The notes beneath the pieces were generated by a model. It was not told the DNA's origin. It saw only the letters and a program-made list of their open reading frames with translations, and searched no databases. 59,462 nt of DNA from Verrucomicrobiales bacterium (GTDB taxonomy: Bacteria > Verrucomicrobiota > Verrucomicrobiia > Verrucomicrobiales > DEV007), in NCBI GenBank assembly GCA_029233965.1, contig JARGOP010000027.1, positions 1-59,462 of the forward strand. Reading direction: 5' to 3'. Both the position numbers and the translations under genes were made by a program. Every line of letters starts with the position of its first letter. Position 1 is the first letter of the stretch. This document shows, one piece after another, positions 16,899 through 25,809 of this stretch.

Positions 16899-17885
16899 AT
16901 GAAATCAGCCCTCGTCACCGGCGCTGCCGGGTTTATCGCCAACCGTATCGTCCACCAACTGCTCGAAAGTGGAGTCGAAGTCGTGGGACTCGACAACATC
17001 AACGACGCCTACGACAAGCGCATCAAGGATCATCGAATCGCGCAGCTCGCCGGTCGTGAGAACTACACTTTCTACGAGGCTGATATTGAGAACCTCTACG
17101 ATCTCAAGCCCATCTTCGAGAAGCATTCCTTCGATGTGATCTTCAATCTCGCGGCCCGCGCCGGAGTTCGCTACAGCATCGAGAATCCGCATGTCTACAT
17201 GTCGTCGAACGCTCAAGGTGCCCTGAATATTCTCGAAATGATGCGGAGCCACGAGATTCCCCGCCTCATTCTTGCCTCGACTTCGTCACTCTATGCCGGA
17301 CACGCCATGCCATTCCGGGAGGATCTTCCCGTCGAGCACCCGCTTTCCCCGTATGCCGCCTCGAAGAAGGCCGCAGAGGTGATGTGTTACACTTACCATC
17401 ATCTCTTCCAGATCGATGTCCGGATCCTCCGCTACTTCACCGTGTATGGCCCCGCCGGTCGCCCTGACATGGCCCCGTTCCGCTTTATCAAGTGGATCCA
17501 GGAAGGCACCCCGATCACGGTCTTCGGCGACGGAACGCAGACCCGCGACTTCACCTACGTTGACGACATTGCCTCGGGAACCCTTCTCGCCGCGAAGCCT
17601 CTCGAAGGTGGCAAACCACAGCACACCGTCATCAATCTTGGAGGCGGAAAGAAGCCGATCGCCCTGCTCGATTTCATTCACATGATCGAAGACCGCCTCG
17701 GCAAAAAAGCGGAACTCGTCTTCAAAGAAATGAGTTCCTCCGAAATGATCGATACCGCCGCGGACATTCGGAAAGCGAAAGAAGTTCTCGGATGGGAACC
17801 TCAATTCGATCTCGAAGAAGGTCTCGACCGCACCGTCGCCTGGTATCTCGAAAACCTTGAGTGGGCGAGCCGGGTCGAGCTGTAG
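16899..17885 (+). CDS. NAD-dependent epimerase, UDP-glucuronate 4-epimerase-like
   Basis: A 328-residue extended short-chain dehydrogenase. It opens with TGAAGFIANRIV, where the third glycine of GxxGxxG is Ala. Asp of VVGLDNIND binds the NAD ribose, the catalytic YAASK motif is PYAASKKAAE, and YGPAGRPDMAPFRF plus GDGTQTRDFTYVDD match UDP-glucuronate/UDP-galacturonate and UDP-glucose 4-epimerases. The product is probably a nucleotide sugar for surface polysaccharide. The neighbour upstream is a Gfo/Idh oxidoreductase; downstream it converges with the esterase gene (39-base gap). Confidence 0.88.
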   Translation: MKSALVTGAAGFIANRIVHQLLESGVEVVGLDNINDAYDKRIKDHRIAQLAGRENYTFYEADIENLYDLKPIFEKHSFDVIFNLAARAGVRYSIENPHVYMSSNAQGALNILEMMRSHEIPRLILASTSSLYAGHAMPFREDLPVEHPLSPYAASKKAAEVMCYTYHHLFQIDVRILRYFTVYGPAGRPDMAPFRFIKWIQEGTPITVFGDGTQTRDFTYVDDIASGTLLAAKPLEGGKPQHTVINLGGGKKPIALLDFIHMIEDRLGKKAELVFKEMSSSEMIDTAADIRKAKEVLGWEPQFDLEEGLDRTVAWYLENLEWASRVEL

Positions 17886-17924
17886 GGCACCTTCCGCAAA
17901 CAGGGTCGGATCGACGATCCGCCC

Positions 17925-19859
17925 CTATTGTGTCGCGACTTTCCCGAGGCCTTCCACGTCTCCATACTTGAGCGCTCCGGGAACCATGTTGTCGTCATCG
18001 AAGTCGGTCACATCGGCAAAACGGAAGTCTTTCAGATCGATCAAGAGCTCGTCGATCTCATCACCGCTGAGAAATCGAGCGGCGAGAGCGGTGGCCGCCG
18101 TGTCCCCTTCCCCCTGGACCGTAATCTTCGTCACTTCCCAGTCGGGATGATTCGCGGCCATCGAGACTGCAGCCGCGACTTCGTGAGCGCGACGAGTGAA
18201 ATTGGAATCGTTGTAGCCGTAGAAGTAAACGGGGGAACGCTGCCAACTGTCGGAGGGAAGATCCTTTTCCCCGGAGTAGGTCACGGCTTGATTCACTCCC
18301 CTTGAGAGCGAAGGAATCACCACGGCCGCATCTCCGTATCCACTTGCATCTCCCGCCGTGTGCACGACCACTTCGCCGTTCCAGTTTTCCGGGTAATGAA
18401 TCTCCGCCGGGAGTGAGCGTTCGCCGAAAGAAATCGATCCTGACATTTTCACGACGCCGTCCGCCTTTTCTTTTTCCCCCAGCTCAAAGGCAGCCGGTGC
18501 CGTTGGAAGTGCGGAAGCATTGAGAAGGACTCCCCATCCCGCTTTCAGCGCTTTCCGGTCTTCAGCAATCGCCGCATCAGAATCGGCCGCCCAGATCGCG
18601 TTCAACGCTTTCTCGTGTTCATCCCCTGCGACATAGTTCTCCGGCTTTTCATCGAGCGCATCCCAGACGCCGAGGTCTTCTCTCCCCAGAAACTTGAAAT
18701 CCGATTCCAGGACCGGCTCTCCAAAGCCGAGGTTGAAGTGGCGATTCACGAACTCGTAAAGGTGCGTGCGTGAGACATGATTGAAGTTGTGGAAAAAGTG
18801 GATGTCAAAATAGGCCTCGTAATTCCCCGGAGCCTTGAGCCGTTCGTAAAGCGATTGGAGATCCGGATGTCCCTTGGTCTCCAACTCGATCGTCCAGTCA
18901 TCGGCCGCGGTGAGGCCCAGCGGCTTCGGGGCGAAGGCCGCCGCGATGTCGACATTCCCCTGACCGATCCGCAGGTAATGACTGTTCTCACAGGTACAGC
19001 CGCCCTGCATTGCCGTGCTCACCATGACGGCGGGGAAGGAGGCATCGACGCGGTCGTCAATCGCCGAAAGCATCATGGTCTGGGTGGCTCCCCCGCTGGC
19101 ACCCGTCACAAGAATCCGATCAGGATCGACTTCTTCGAGTGAGGCGAGATAGTCAAGGGCCCTGACACTGTTCCAGGTTTGGAGGCCGAAGTTGGTTTGA
19201 AGACGCAGGGTTGCCTGCGGACTCACCAACCCCCACTCGCCGGCTTCCTTTCCATTCATCGCATCCCGTGGACCGCGCCGGTGTTCAACGAGTTGCATCG
19301 AGTCCGCATTTCCGATGGTGTCAAAAACGAGGACAACGCATCCCATGCGGGCGAGTTGGACGCAGCGGGCAATGATCGGATTTCGCGATGCCGCTTCAAA
19401 GCGCTCCGCACCTTTCGCGATCTGGGCGAGAGCACCACGATACCCTTCGCGGTCGATCGAGTCGTAGAAACGGCCATTCGTCCAGTGACCGTGCGGACAG
19501 ATCACTCCGGGACGTTTCCCGTCGACGAGGCCGTTCGCCTCCGTCTCGCCATCAGGGCTGAAGAGGTTTCCGGTGACGAAGTGTCCGGGAAAGGACTCGA
19601 AGTAGACGCGCTCGACTTTGAAACCGTCCTGTTTGACCGTGCCGAAGCGTTTCGCATTCAGCGGGGTCTTCTCCGGCATCGGGAGCAGTCCGGCCGCGAC
19701 AAGAATGCGCGTCTGGATTTCCTCCTTTCGGTCCTTCCACTGGGAAATGGATGGGACGGGTCGAAACGGGTGGTAGTCGTGAAGTGTGACGACAGCTTCC
19801 TCCGCGTGAGTAGAGACAGCGAAGGCCAGGGCGAAAATGGAGATCCGGATCAGTTTCAT
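17925..19859 (-). CDS. Secreted alpha/beta hydrolase, acetylxylan-esterase-like
   Basis: A 644-residue exported protein with a signal peptide (MKLIRISIFALAFAVSTHAE). The catalytic domain has a nucleophile elbow GASGG with Ser255, preceded by an acetyl-xylan-esterase-like PGVICPHGHW loop; the catalytic His may be in HNFNHVSRTH. A long C-terminal beta-rich part (about 400-644) carries no motif I recognise. Large two-part esterases of this layout are common in polysaccharide-degrading Planctomycetota and Verrucomicrobiota. The start at 19859 gives the signal peptide; an upstream in-frame start would put 29 extra polar residues before it. The sulfatase gene ends 11 bases upstream, so the pair is probably co-expressed to strip ester and sulfate groups from glycans. 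Confidence 0.75.
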   Translation of the reverse strand: MKLIRISIFALAFAVSTHAEEAVVTLHDYHPFRPVPSISQWKDRKEEIQTRILVAAGLLPMPEKTPLNAKRFGTVKQDGFKVERVYFESFPGHFVTGNLFSPDGETEANGLVDGKRPGVICPHGHWTNGRFYDSIDREGYRGALAQIAKGAERFEAASRNPIIARCVQLARMGCVVLVFDTIGNADSMQLVEHRRGPRDAMNGKEAGEWGLVSPQATLRLQTNFGLQTWNSVRALDYLASLEEVDPDRILVTGASGGATQTMMLSAIDDRVDASFPAVMVSTAMQGGCTCENSHYLRIGQGNVDIAAAFAPKPLGLTAADDWTIELETKGHPDLQSLYERLKAPGNYEAYFDIHFFHNFNHVSRTHLYEFVNRHFNLGFGEPVLESDFKFLGREDLGVWDALDEKPENYVAGDEHEKALNAIWAADSDAAIAEDRKALKAGWGVLLNASALPTAPAAFELGEKEKADGVVKMSGSISFGERSLPAEIHYPENWNGEVVVHTAGDASGYGDAAVVIPSLSRGVNQAVTYSGEKDLPSDSWQRSPVYFYGYNDSNFTRRAHEVAAAVSMAANHPDWEVTKITVQGEGDTAATALAARFLSGDEIDELLIDLKDFRFADVTDFDDDNMVPGALKYGDVEGLGKVATQ

Positions 19860-19870
19860 AAGACAATGGC

Positions 19871-21343
19871 TTACCAGAGAGCAGGTGGCTCCGCGCCGGT
19901 TTCGGGATGCTTGCGCAGGGGCTTGGCGTCCACTTCGCGGCGCCATTCATTGAGTTCGACGGAGAGTTCTTCGACGACACTGCTTTCGAGCTGCTCGAGA
20001 TTGTTGTGCTCCTCGATGTCCGTGCTGAGGTTGTAAAGTTCAAAGGCGCCGTCCTCCAGATCCTGAATCAGCTTGTAGTCGCCTTTGCGAATCGCGCTCG
20101 CAGGAAAGCCGCCCTGATTGGCGTAGTGGGGGTAGTGGAAGAAAATCGGGCCGCGATCAAACTTCGCGAACGGGTTCCGGAGAACCGGAACAAGACTCCT
20201 TCCATCGACGTGCTGATCGGGCTTCGCAGGAAGGCCCGCCATCTCGAGAATGGTCGGATAAAAATCCGTGCTCACGGCCGGCACCGTGCATCGCGTCCCC
20301 GCGGCGGTGACTCCCGGCCAGCGAATCGCAACCGGCTCGCGAATTCCCCCTTCATACATCCAGCCTTTGCCTCCACGAAGAGGCAGATTCGAAGTGGGAT
20401 GGCCTTCGGAAGTCGAGAGCCCACCGTTATCCGACATGAAGATAATCGCGGTTTTGTCGCGCAGATTCAGCTGATCGAGGCGTCCCAGCACCTCGCCTAC
20501 TGCTGTGTCGAGGCTTTCGACCATGGCCGCATAGACGGCATGATCCTGTCGCACACGAAGCTTCCTCGGCTCGTCCGTATCCGGCCAAACCTGGCGCTCT
20601 TTCTCCAGATCAAAGCTTCCCTCCTCGCCATCGATGCCGAGCTTTTTCGCCTTCGCCTCATACTTCGCGATGAGATTTTTCGGCGCCTGAAGCGGCGTGT
20701 GCACGCTGTAGAAGGACAGGTAAAGCAGGAAGGGATCGTCCGACTTCGCGGCGCTGTTGAGAAAATCCACCGACTCCTGCGCGAGACGATCCGTGAGGAA
20801 CTCGCCTTCCGGTCCGGCGGGAAGATTCTCGACGTTCTTGTACGGGGAAAAATAGCTGCGGGGCAAACCGTTCGCCCCGCCGCCTTTGTTGATATCGAAG
20901 CCCTGATTGGTCGGCAGATTTTCACCGTCACCAAGGTGCCACTTTCCTCCGAAAAAAGTTTGGTAGCCGTTTTCTTTGAGTGCTTCTGCGAGCGTGACTT
21001 CCTCAGCCGCCATCACATTCTCGAAATCGGCGGCGGCGAACTTCCCGTTTCTCCGGCCGGTGAAAAAATTCGTGGTATCCGTCCGGGCCGGATATTTCCC
21101 CGTGAAGATGCTTGCTCGTGTCGGGGAACAGACTTGTGAAGCTGCATAAAAATCCGTGAAGACCATGCCGCTTGCGGCGAGTTGATCGAGATTCGGCGTT
21201 TCGTAAAACGAATTCGGATTGTTAAACCCGACATCGTGATAGCCGAGGTCGTCCGCGAGAAAGAAGACGAAGTTCAGTTTCTCCTGAGCCTGAAGCGCCC
21301 CGGTCAGGGCCATGAGGGAAAGTAGCAATGAGAGGTGTTTCAT
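19871..21343 (-). CDS. Secreted type I sulfatase
   Basis: A 490-residue arylsulfatase-family enzyme with signal peptide (MKHLSLLLSLMALTGALQAQ). The sulfatase signature CSPTRASIFTG places the formylglycine precursor at Cys72. Metal ligands FFLADDLG (Asp31, Asp32) and the later IIFMSDNGG are present, as is GKWHLG. It hydrolyses sulfate esters, in this context probably of algal or host polysaccharide. A Cys-type sulfatase needs a formylglycine-generating enzyme or anSME, which is not in this window. The start at 21343 gives the signal peptide. It is divergent from hsp20 (121-base shared upstream region) and 11 bases from the esterase gene downstream. Confidence 0.94.
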   Translation of the reverse strand: MKHLSLLLSLMALTGALQAQEKLNFVFFLADDLGYHDVGFNNPNSFYETPNLDQLAASGMVFTDFYAASQVCSPTRASIFTGKYPARTDTTNFFTGRRNGKFAAADFENVMAAEEVTLAEALKENGYQTFFGGKWHLGDGENLPTNQGFDINKGGGANGLPRSYFSPYKNVENLPAGPEGEFLTDRLAQESVDFLNSAAKSDDPFLLYLSFYSVHTPLQAPKNLIAKYEAKAKKLGIDGEEGSFDLEKERQVWPDTDEPRKLRVRQDHAVYAAMVESLDTAVGEVLGRLDQLNLRDKTAIIFMSDNGGLSTSEGHPTSNLPLRGGKGWMYEGGIREPVAIRWPGVTAAGTRCTVPAVSTDFYPTILEMAGLPAKPDQHVDGRSLVPVLRNPFAKFDRGPIFFHYPHYANQGGFPASAIRKGDYKLIQDLEDGAFELYNLSTDIEEHNNLEQLESSVVEELSVELNEWRREVDAKPLRKHPETGAEPPALW

Positions 21344-21429
21344 AGACAGAACAGGAGAATCACACGATCCGGAAATGAGACCAAGCAAAACCGTGGCCTT
21401 TCCCGTCACTTCAATGCGCCTCCCCGGTA

Positions 21430-21458
21430 TTGAAATCGGCTCAATCCTCTCCTACGCT
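21430..21458 (+). promoter_or_regulatory. Predicted promoter of hsp20-lon
   Basis: TTGAAA (21430-21435), a 17-base spacer and TACGCT (21453-21458) form a sigma-70-like pair. The predicted start point falls about at the ATG at 21465, so the mRNA would be leaderless or nearly so. No CIRCE inverted repeat is visible. Confidence 0.4.
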
Positions 21459-21464
21459 GTCCCC

Positions 21465-21875
21465 ATGTCCCGAAAGGTACGTCTCACCAATATGATTGGT
21501 CGCACCGGCGATGTCGCCGCCGATCTCAGTCGCCTCCATTTCTCAGGTTTCCAGTCCGCTCAGGGTTGGGTACCGGAGATCAATGCCTATCGGTATGATG
21601 ACCGCTTTGAAATCTGGGTGGATCTCGCGGGCGTCGAGAAGCAGCACATCCACGTCGACGTTCTCCCGGATCGAGTCCGGATCTCCGGAGACCGCAAACC
21701 ACCCCTGCCGACCCGCGATACCTCCAGCCAATGCCGCCAGGTTCTGACGATGGAAATTGAAAGCGGCCGATTTGCACGCGAGATCGTCCTCCCTGCGGAA
21801 GTGGACCGTAACCGGGTCACGGCCAAACAGGAGAACGGCCTGCTCTGGATCATCCTGCCCCTCGCCAAAGACTGA
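21465..21875 (+). CDS. Hsp20/alpha-crystallin family small heat shock protein
   Basis: A 136-residue holdase chaperone. The alpha-crystallin domain covers about residues 35-133: VPEINAYRYDDRFEIWVDLAGVEKQHIHVDV, then VRISGDRKPP, and the closing RVTAKQENGLLWIILPLAK (family pattern A..ENGvL.I..PK). A C-terminal IxI oligomerisation motif is absent beyond IILPLAKD. The ATG at 21465 is the first that fits the family; a frame open to 21312 overlaps the divergent sulfatase start. lon follows 40 bases later on the same strand, giving a proteostasis pair. Confidence 0.9.
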   Translation: MSRKVRLTNMIGRTGDVAADLSRLHFSGFQSAQGWVPEINAYRYDDRFEIWVDLAGVEKQHIHVDVLPDRVRISGDRKPPLPTRDTSSQCRQVLTMEIESGRFAREIVLPAEVDRNRVTAKQENGLLWIILPLAKD

Positions 21876-21915
21876 TTTTTTGCCGGAGGCCCCCCTTTCG
21901 CCTCCCCTACTACAC

Positions 21916-24318
21916 ATGGAAGATTTTGAGCAAATGCTGAACGAGTCCTCGGGAGAAATCATCGAGATCTCAACGAGCCAACCCAACGCCGAAATGCCGG
22001 AGTGGCGGAGCGACGTTCCGGGAGTGATTCCCGTGATGCCCCTCCGTGGAGCCGTCCTTTTCCCGGGAACCGTGGCGCCTCTGACAATCGAGCGGGCCGC
22101 GAGTCGGCAGTTGCTCGAAGAACTGCTCCCGAACGGGCGCCTCCTCGGCCTCGCGACCCAGAAGAACGCCGATCTCGATGTGCCGGGGTCACAGGACATC
22201 TATCACATCGGTGTTCTCGGGAACGTCCTGCGCATGATGAAGCAGGACGATGGTGACATGCTCGTCCTCATTCAGGTCGTCGAACGGATTCGCCTCACCA
22301 AGTTCACCTCCGAGAAGCCTTATCTGAAGGCTCGTTTTGAAATCCTTGAGAACAAATTCCCGAAGGAAAACGCGGTGTGGAAGGCGACCCTGAAAAATCT
22401 CCGCGAGTCGGCCGAGCGATTCATCGAATTGAATCCCGGCATCCCTGACGAAGCAACCCAGGCCCTCGGAGCAATCGACTCACCCTCGATTCTCACTGAT
22501 TTTCTCGCGACCAATCTCAGTCTGGATATCGTCCAGAAGCAGGCGCTTCTGGAGCAGACTCACGTCGGAAAGCGGGCGGAGAAAGTTCAGGCCGTGCTGA
22601 ACAATCAACTTCACATCGCCGAGTTGCAGCAAAAGCTTCGCGCAGATGTCGAAGACGAATTTTCCGATGCACAACGCCGCGCCTACCTCCGTGAGCAACT
22701 GCGGGCGATTCAAAGAGAGCTCGGCGAAGGTGACGGTTCCGAAGAACAAAGCGAAGACCTCCGCGATCGGCTCGATGCAGCTCAGCTTCCCAAAACCGCG
22801 ATGGAAGCCGCGGAGCGGGAACTGAAACGTCTCGATATCATTCCTCCGGCCAGTCCCGAGCATTCGGTTATTGTCAGCTACCTGGAAACCATGGCCGAGC
22901 TTCCCTGGAGCAAGCTCAGCGACGACAATGAAGATCTCAAACGGGCCGCGGAGATTCTCGACCGGGATCACTTTAGCCTCGAAAAAGTGAAGCGCCGTCT
23001 TCTTGAGTATCTCGCCGTCCGTAAGCTCAACCCGGATGGGCGCGGCCCCATTCTCTGTCTCCTCGGCCCTCCCGGCGTAGGCAAAACCAGCCTCGGTCGA
23101 TCCATCGCCGAAGCACTGGGACGCGAGTTCGCCCGCATTGCCGTCGGCGGACTGCGGGACGAATCGGAGATCCGCGGTCACCGTCGCACTTACATCGGCT
23201 CCATGCCGGGGCGCCTCATCCAGGAAATCCGCCGTGCCGGAACGAGAAACCCCGTTCTCATGCTCGACGAGGTCGACAAGATCGGAAACGACTTCCGCGG
23301 TGACCCCGCGAGTGCTCTCCTCGAAGTTCTCGACCCGAGACAGAATCACGACTTTACCGATCGCTACCTCGACGTCCCCTTTGACCTCAGTCAGGTCATT
23401 TTCATCTCGACCGCGAACACGATCGATCCCATCCCCGCTCCCCTGCGGGACCGGATGGAGATCATTTCCCTCCCCGGCTACACGGAGGAGGAAAAGGTCG
23501 AAATCGCGAGCCGCTACCTCGTGAAGCGCCAGTTGAAGGAAAACGGGCTGAAGGTAAGGCATTGCCGCTGGTCGAAAGCCGCGATCCGCCTCGTCATCGA
23601 AGACTACACCCGCGAAGCCGGAGTCCGGAACCTCGAGCGTGAGATCGGCAGCGTCTGTCGCTCCGTCGCCGCGAAAGTGGCCGTCGATGACGCCACCGCG
23701 ATCAAAGTCACCCCGGAGTTCGTCGAGGAAGTCCTCGGCGCCCCCAAATACGCCCGGGAAACGAAGAGTCACACGAGTCACCCCGGAGTCGTCAATGGCC
23801 TCGCCTACACCCCGGTCGGCGGTGAGGTTCTCAATATCGAAGCGATCCGTTACGCCGGAAAAGGCAATATCAAGCTGACCGGGCAGATCGGCGACGTCAT
23901 GAAAGAATCGATGCAGGCCGCCTGGAGCCTCGTCCGGCAAAATGCGGAAAAACTGGGGGTCGAAAACGAAGACTTCGGGAAATACGACGTCCACGTCCAC
24001 GTCCCCGCCGGAGCGGTTCCCAAGGACGGTCCCTCGGCCGGGTGCGCGATGTACACCGCCCTCGCCTCGCTCTTCGCCGACCGCCCCGTGAACAAAGACA
24101 TCGCCATGACCGGGGAAATCAATCTCCGCGGTGATGTTCTCCCCATCGGCGGCCTCAAGGAGAAAGCCCTCGGCGCGCTTCAGGCAGGCGTGAAGACCAT
24201 TCTCGTTCCCGAACTGAACATGAAGGACGTCCCCGACATTCCCGAGTCCGCGAGGAAGAAGCTCAAGATCCTGCCGATGAAAACGGTGGATGAGGTCCTC
24301 AAAGCGGTGCTGGTATAG
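21916..24318 (+). CDS. lon: ATP-dependent Lon protease
   Basis: An 800-residue full-length LonA. The LAN substrate-binding domain starts at about residue 40 (PVMPLRGAVLFPGTVAPLTI), followed by a helical region, the AAA+ module with Walker A GPPGVGKT (384-391), Walker B MLDEVDKIG and sensor motifs, and the C-terminal serine protease domain with catalytic Ser707 (DGPSAG) and Lys750 (GGLKEK). It degrades misfolded and regulatory proteins in the cytosol. The start at 21916 follows the hsp20 stop by 40 bases; the longer open frame overlaps hsp20. It converges with the peptidase gene (19-base gap). Confidence 0.97.
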   Translation: MEDFEQMLNESSGEIIEISTSQPNAEMPEWRSDVPGVIPVMPLRGAVLFPGTVAPLTIERAASRQLLEELLPNGRLLGLATQKNADLDVPGSQDIYHIGVLGNVLRMMKQDDGDMLVLIQVVERIRLTKFTSEKPYLKARFEILENKFPKENAVWKATLKNLRESAERFIELNPGIPDEATQALGAIDSPSILTDFLATNLSLDIVQKQALLEQTHVGKRAEKVQAVLNNQLHIAELQQKLRADVEDEFSDAQRRAYLREQLRAIQRELGEGDGSEEQSEDLRDRLDAAQLPKTAMEAAERELKRLDIIPPASPEHSVIVSYLETMAELPWSKLSDDNEDLKRAAEILDRDHFSLEKVKRRLLEYLAVRKLNPDGRGPILCLLGPPGVGKTSLGRSIAEALGREFARIAVGGLRDESEIRGHRRTYIGSMPGRLIQEIRRAGTRNPVLMLDEVDKIGNDFRGDPASALLEVLDPRQNHDFTDRYLDVPFDLSQVIFISTANTIDPIPAPLRDRMEIISLPGYTEEEKVEIASRYLVKRQLKENGLKVRHCRWSKAAIRLVIEDYTREAGVRNLEREIGSVCRSVAAKVAVDDATAIKVTPEFVEEVLGAPKYARETKSHTSHPGVVNGLAYTPVGGEVLNIEAIRYAGKGNIKLTGQIGDVMKESMQAAWSLVRQNAEKLGVENEDFGKYDVHVHVPAGAVPKDGPSAGCAMYTALASLFADRPVNKDIAMTGEINLRGDVLPIGGLKEKALGALQAGVKTILVPELNMKDVPDIPESARKKLKILPMKTVDEVLKAVLV

Positions 24319-24337
24319 CGTCGGTTCCGTTTCCGGC

Positions 24338-25705
24338 CTACCGATACTCCACCGCGAAGCCGCGGGAGTGAAAGGCGTTGCGCATTTCCTCGGCGAACTC
24401 GTCGAAGCTTCTTCCCTGCAGCACCTTGACGACGGCGGACTGCTTCGCGGAGGTGATCAGATTCACGGCGCGGGAGCGGCCTTCGGAAACAGCTTCGGGA
24501 AGTTCCGCCGGCCGGGCCGGGGCGACCGGTTTCGCGGGAATTGCCGGTGTGCCGGCAATGACGACCCGGTTCGGCGTCGACTCCCTGACGAAAACCTTTT
24601 TCCCGCTGCGAAGCTCGCTTTTCACTGATTCGATCTCACTCTGATACTGCTCCATGTCAGCATGAAACTGACGGACGCGTTCGTTGTAATCATCCGCCAT
24701 CGATTGGATTTCGGTGAACCAGCTTTCGGTCTGCTGCCTCGCTGCGTTGATCCCGCTGAGGTAGGCCTGAAGTCCGGTTCCCTTTCCATCACGATCATAC
24801 TCGGCGAGGTAGAACACCAAAAACAGGGCGGAAAGATAGTCCCGGCTGCTGTTTTGCCAGTTTTCCGTCGAGAGTTGACGCGCGGGGTGGGTGATCACGA
24901 GGGGCGGCGAACCATAGCGTGTCTTCAGAACCTGCCTGAGTCCCTCTTCACTTTGGTCGAAACGGAAAATCCAGTTCTCGTAAGGCACCGCAGCGAGGTA
25001 TTCGGCGAATCCCTCAATGAACCAAAGGGGAAGCAACGGGAGCAAATCATGCATCGACTGGTGTGCAATTTCGTGGACGAGAGTCGAGGTGAAGTCCGGC
25101 GCAGGTTCGGCATCGAGCGGGAGCCAGAGCTCCCTCGGCCTGGCCATGTAGGCGCCCTTCACTTTCTCGGGGTAGAGGTTCTTCACGGAACTCCCGAAGG
25201 CCTCCTCAAACCCGGGCCGATCCAGGATTCGCACCGTGAAATGTTTCAGCGGCTGAGGCGGGGCCGGATCGAGAGGCAGGGGGAGACTCCCGATCATGGC
25301 ATACGCGTTCTCAAGGATCAGCGCGGTTTCCTTCACGAAGGAATCGTCAGCGTTCGCAGCGAAAATTTGGAAATTGGCGCTTCGAAAAATGGATGGCCCT
25401 CCTGTGAGACGGAACCCTCCGCCCGGTTGGATCTGGCGGGGCCACGGCTTGACCTCCAGATCAACCATGAAGTCCTCAAGCCGCTGAATGAATTCGAGCT
25501 CGACAGGCTGAAGTTCGCCGGTTTCAACCACATAGAGCTTTCCTTCGTTGTCTTTGAACCAGGTTTCTTTGTCGTCCCGGAAATAGAAGTCCGCGGCAAT
25601 CGTCTCGCCGTTTTGCAATTGCCAGTCACGCGCTTCGGGAACGGCGGGGAGCAGTAACACAAGACCCGCAGAAAGCGCGGACCGATGGAGGATCGATAGA
25701 ATCAT
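24338..25705 (-). CDS. Secreted gluzincin-type metallopeptidase
   Basis: A 455-residue exported protein with signal peptide (residues 1-25) and a zinc-peptidase motif HEIAH at 211-215 with the third ligand likely Glu231 in WFIEGFAEYLA, as in the peptidase MA-like / DUF1570 group. An N-terminal SH3-like segment (residues 27-75, WQLQNGETIAADFYFRDDKETWF) resembles SHD1/SLA1-type beta domains. A predicted helical stretch (about 340-400) and a Pro/Ala linker (IPAKPVAPARPAELPE) lead to a C-terminal tail. It probably cleaves peptides in the periplasm or outside, but inactive members with this motif are known. It converges with lon and follows recJ on the same strand with a 104-base gap. Confidence 0.78.
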   Translation of the reverse strand: MILSILHRSALSAGLVLLLPAVPEARDWQLQNGETIAADFYFRDDKETWFKDNEGKLYVVETGELQPVELEFIQRLEDFMVDLEVKPWPRQIQPGGGFRLTGGPSIFRSANFQIFAANADDSFVKETALILENAYAMIGSLPLPLDPAPPQPLKHFTVRILDRPGFEEAFGSSVKNLYPEKVKGAYMARPRELWLPLDAEPAPDFTSTLVHEIAHQSMHDLLPLLPLWFIEGFAEYLAAVPYENWIFRFDQSEEGLRQVLKTRYGSPPLVITHPARQLSTENWQNSSRDYLSALFLVFYLAEYDRDGKGTGLQAYLSGINAARQQTESWFTEIQSMADDYNERVRQFHADMEQYQSEIESVKSELRSGKKVFVRESTPNRVVIAGTPAIPAKPVAPARPAELPEAVSEGRSRAVNLITSAKQSAVVKVLQGRSFDEFAEEMRNAFHSRGFAVEYR

Positions 25706-25809
25706 GAGCTTCCCGGAGGAGGGGCTGCCGGATTAAACTTCGTCGAAGTGTGAAGGTTTCCACCTCCGAAGGAAAGAACGGGATCGGAAAATAAAGCGGG
25801 CGTCACCGC

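Noticed and set aside
17903-17925. Hairpin between the epimerase and esterase genes
   Set aside because: The loop would be only one to three bases and no T-run follows; it also overlaps the esterase stop. Not listed as a terminator.
21430-21468. sigma-32-like elements (TTGAAA and CCCCATGT) before hsp20
   Set aside because: The spacing (25 bases) is far from the 11-16 expected, and CCCCATGT overlaps the start codon. A sigma-70-like pair fits better.
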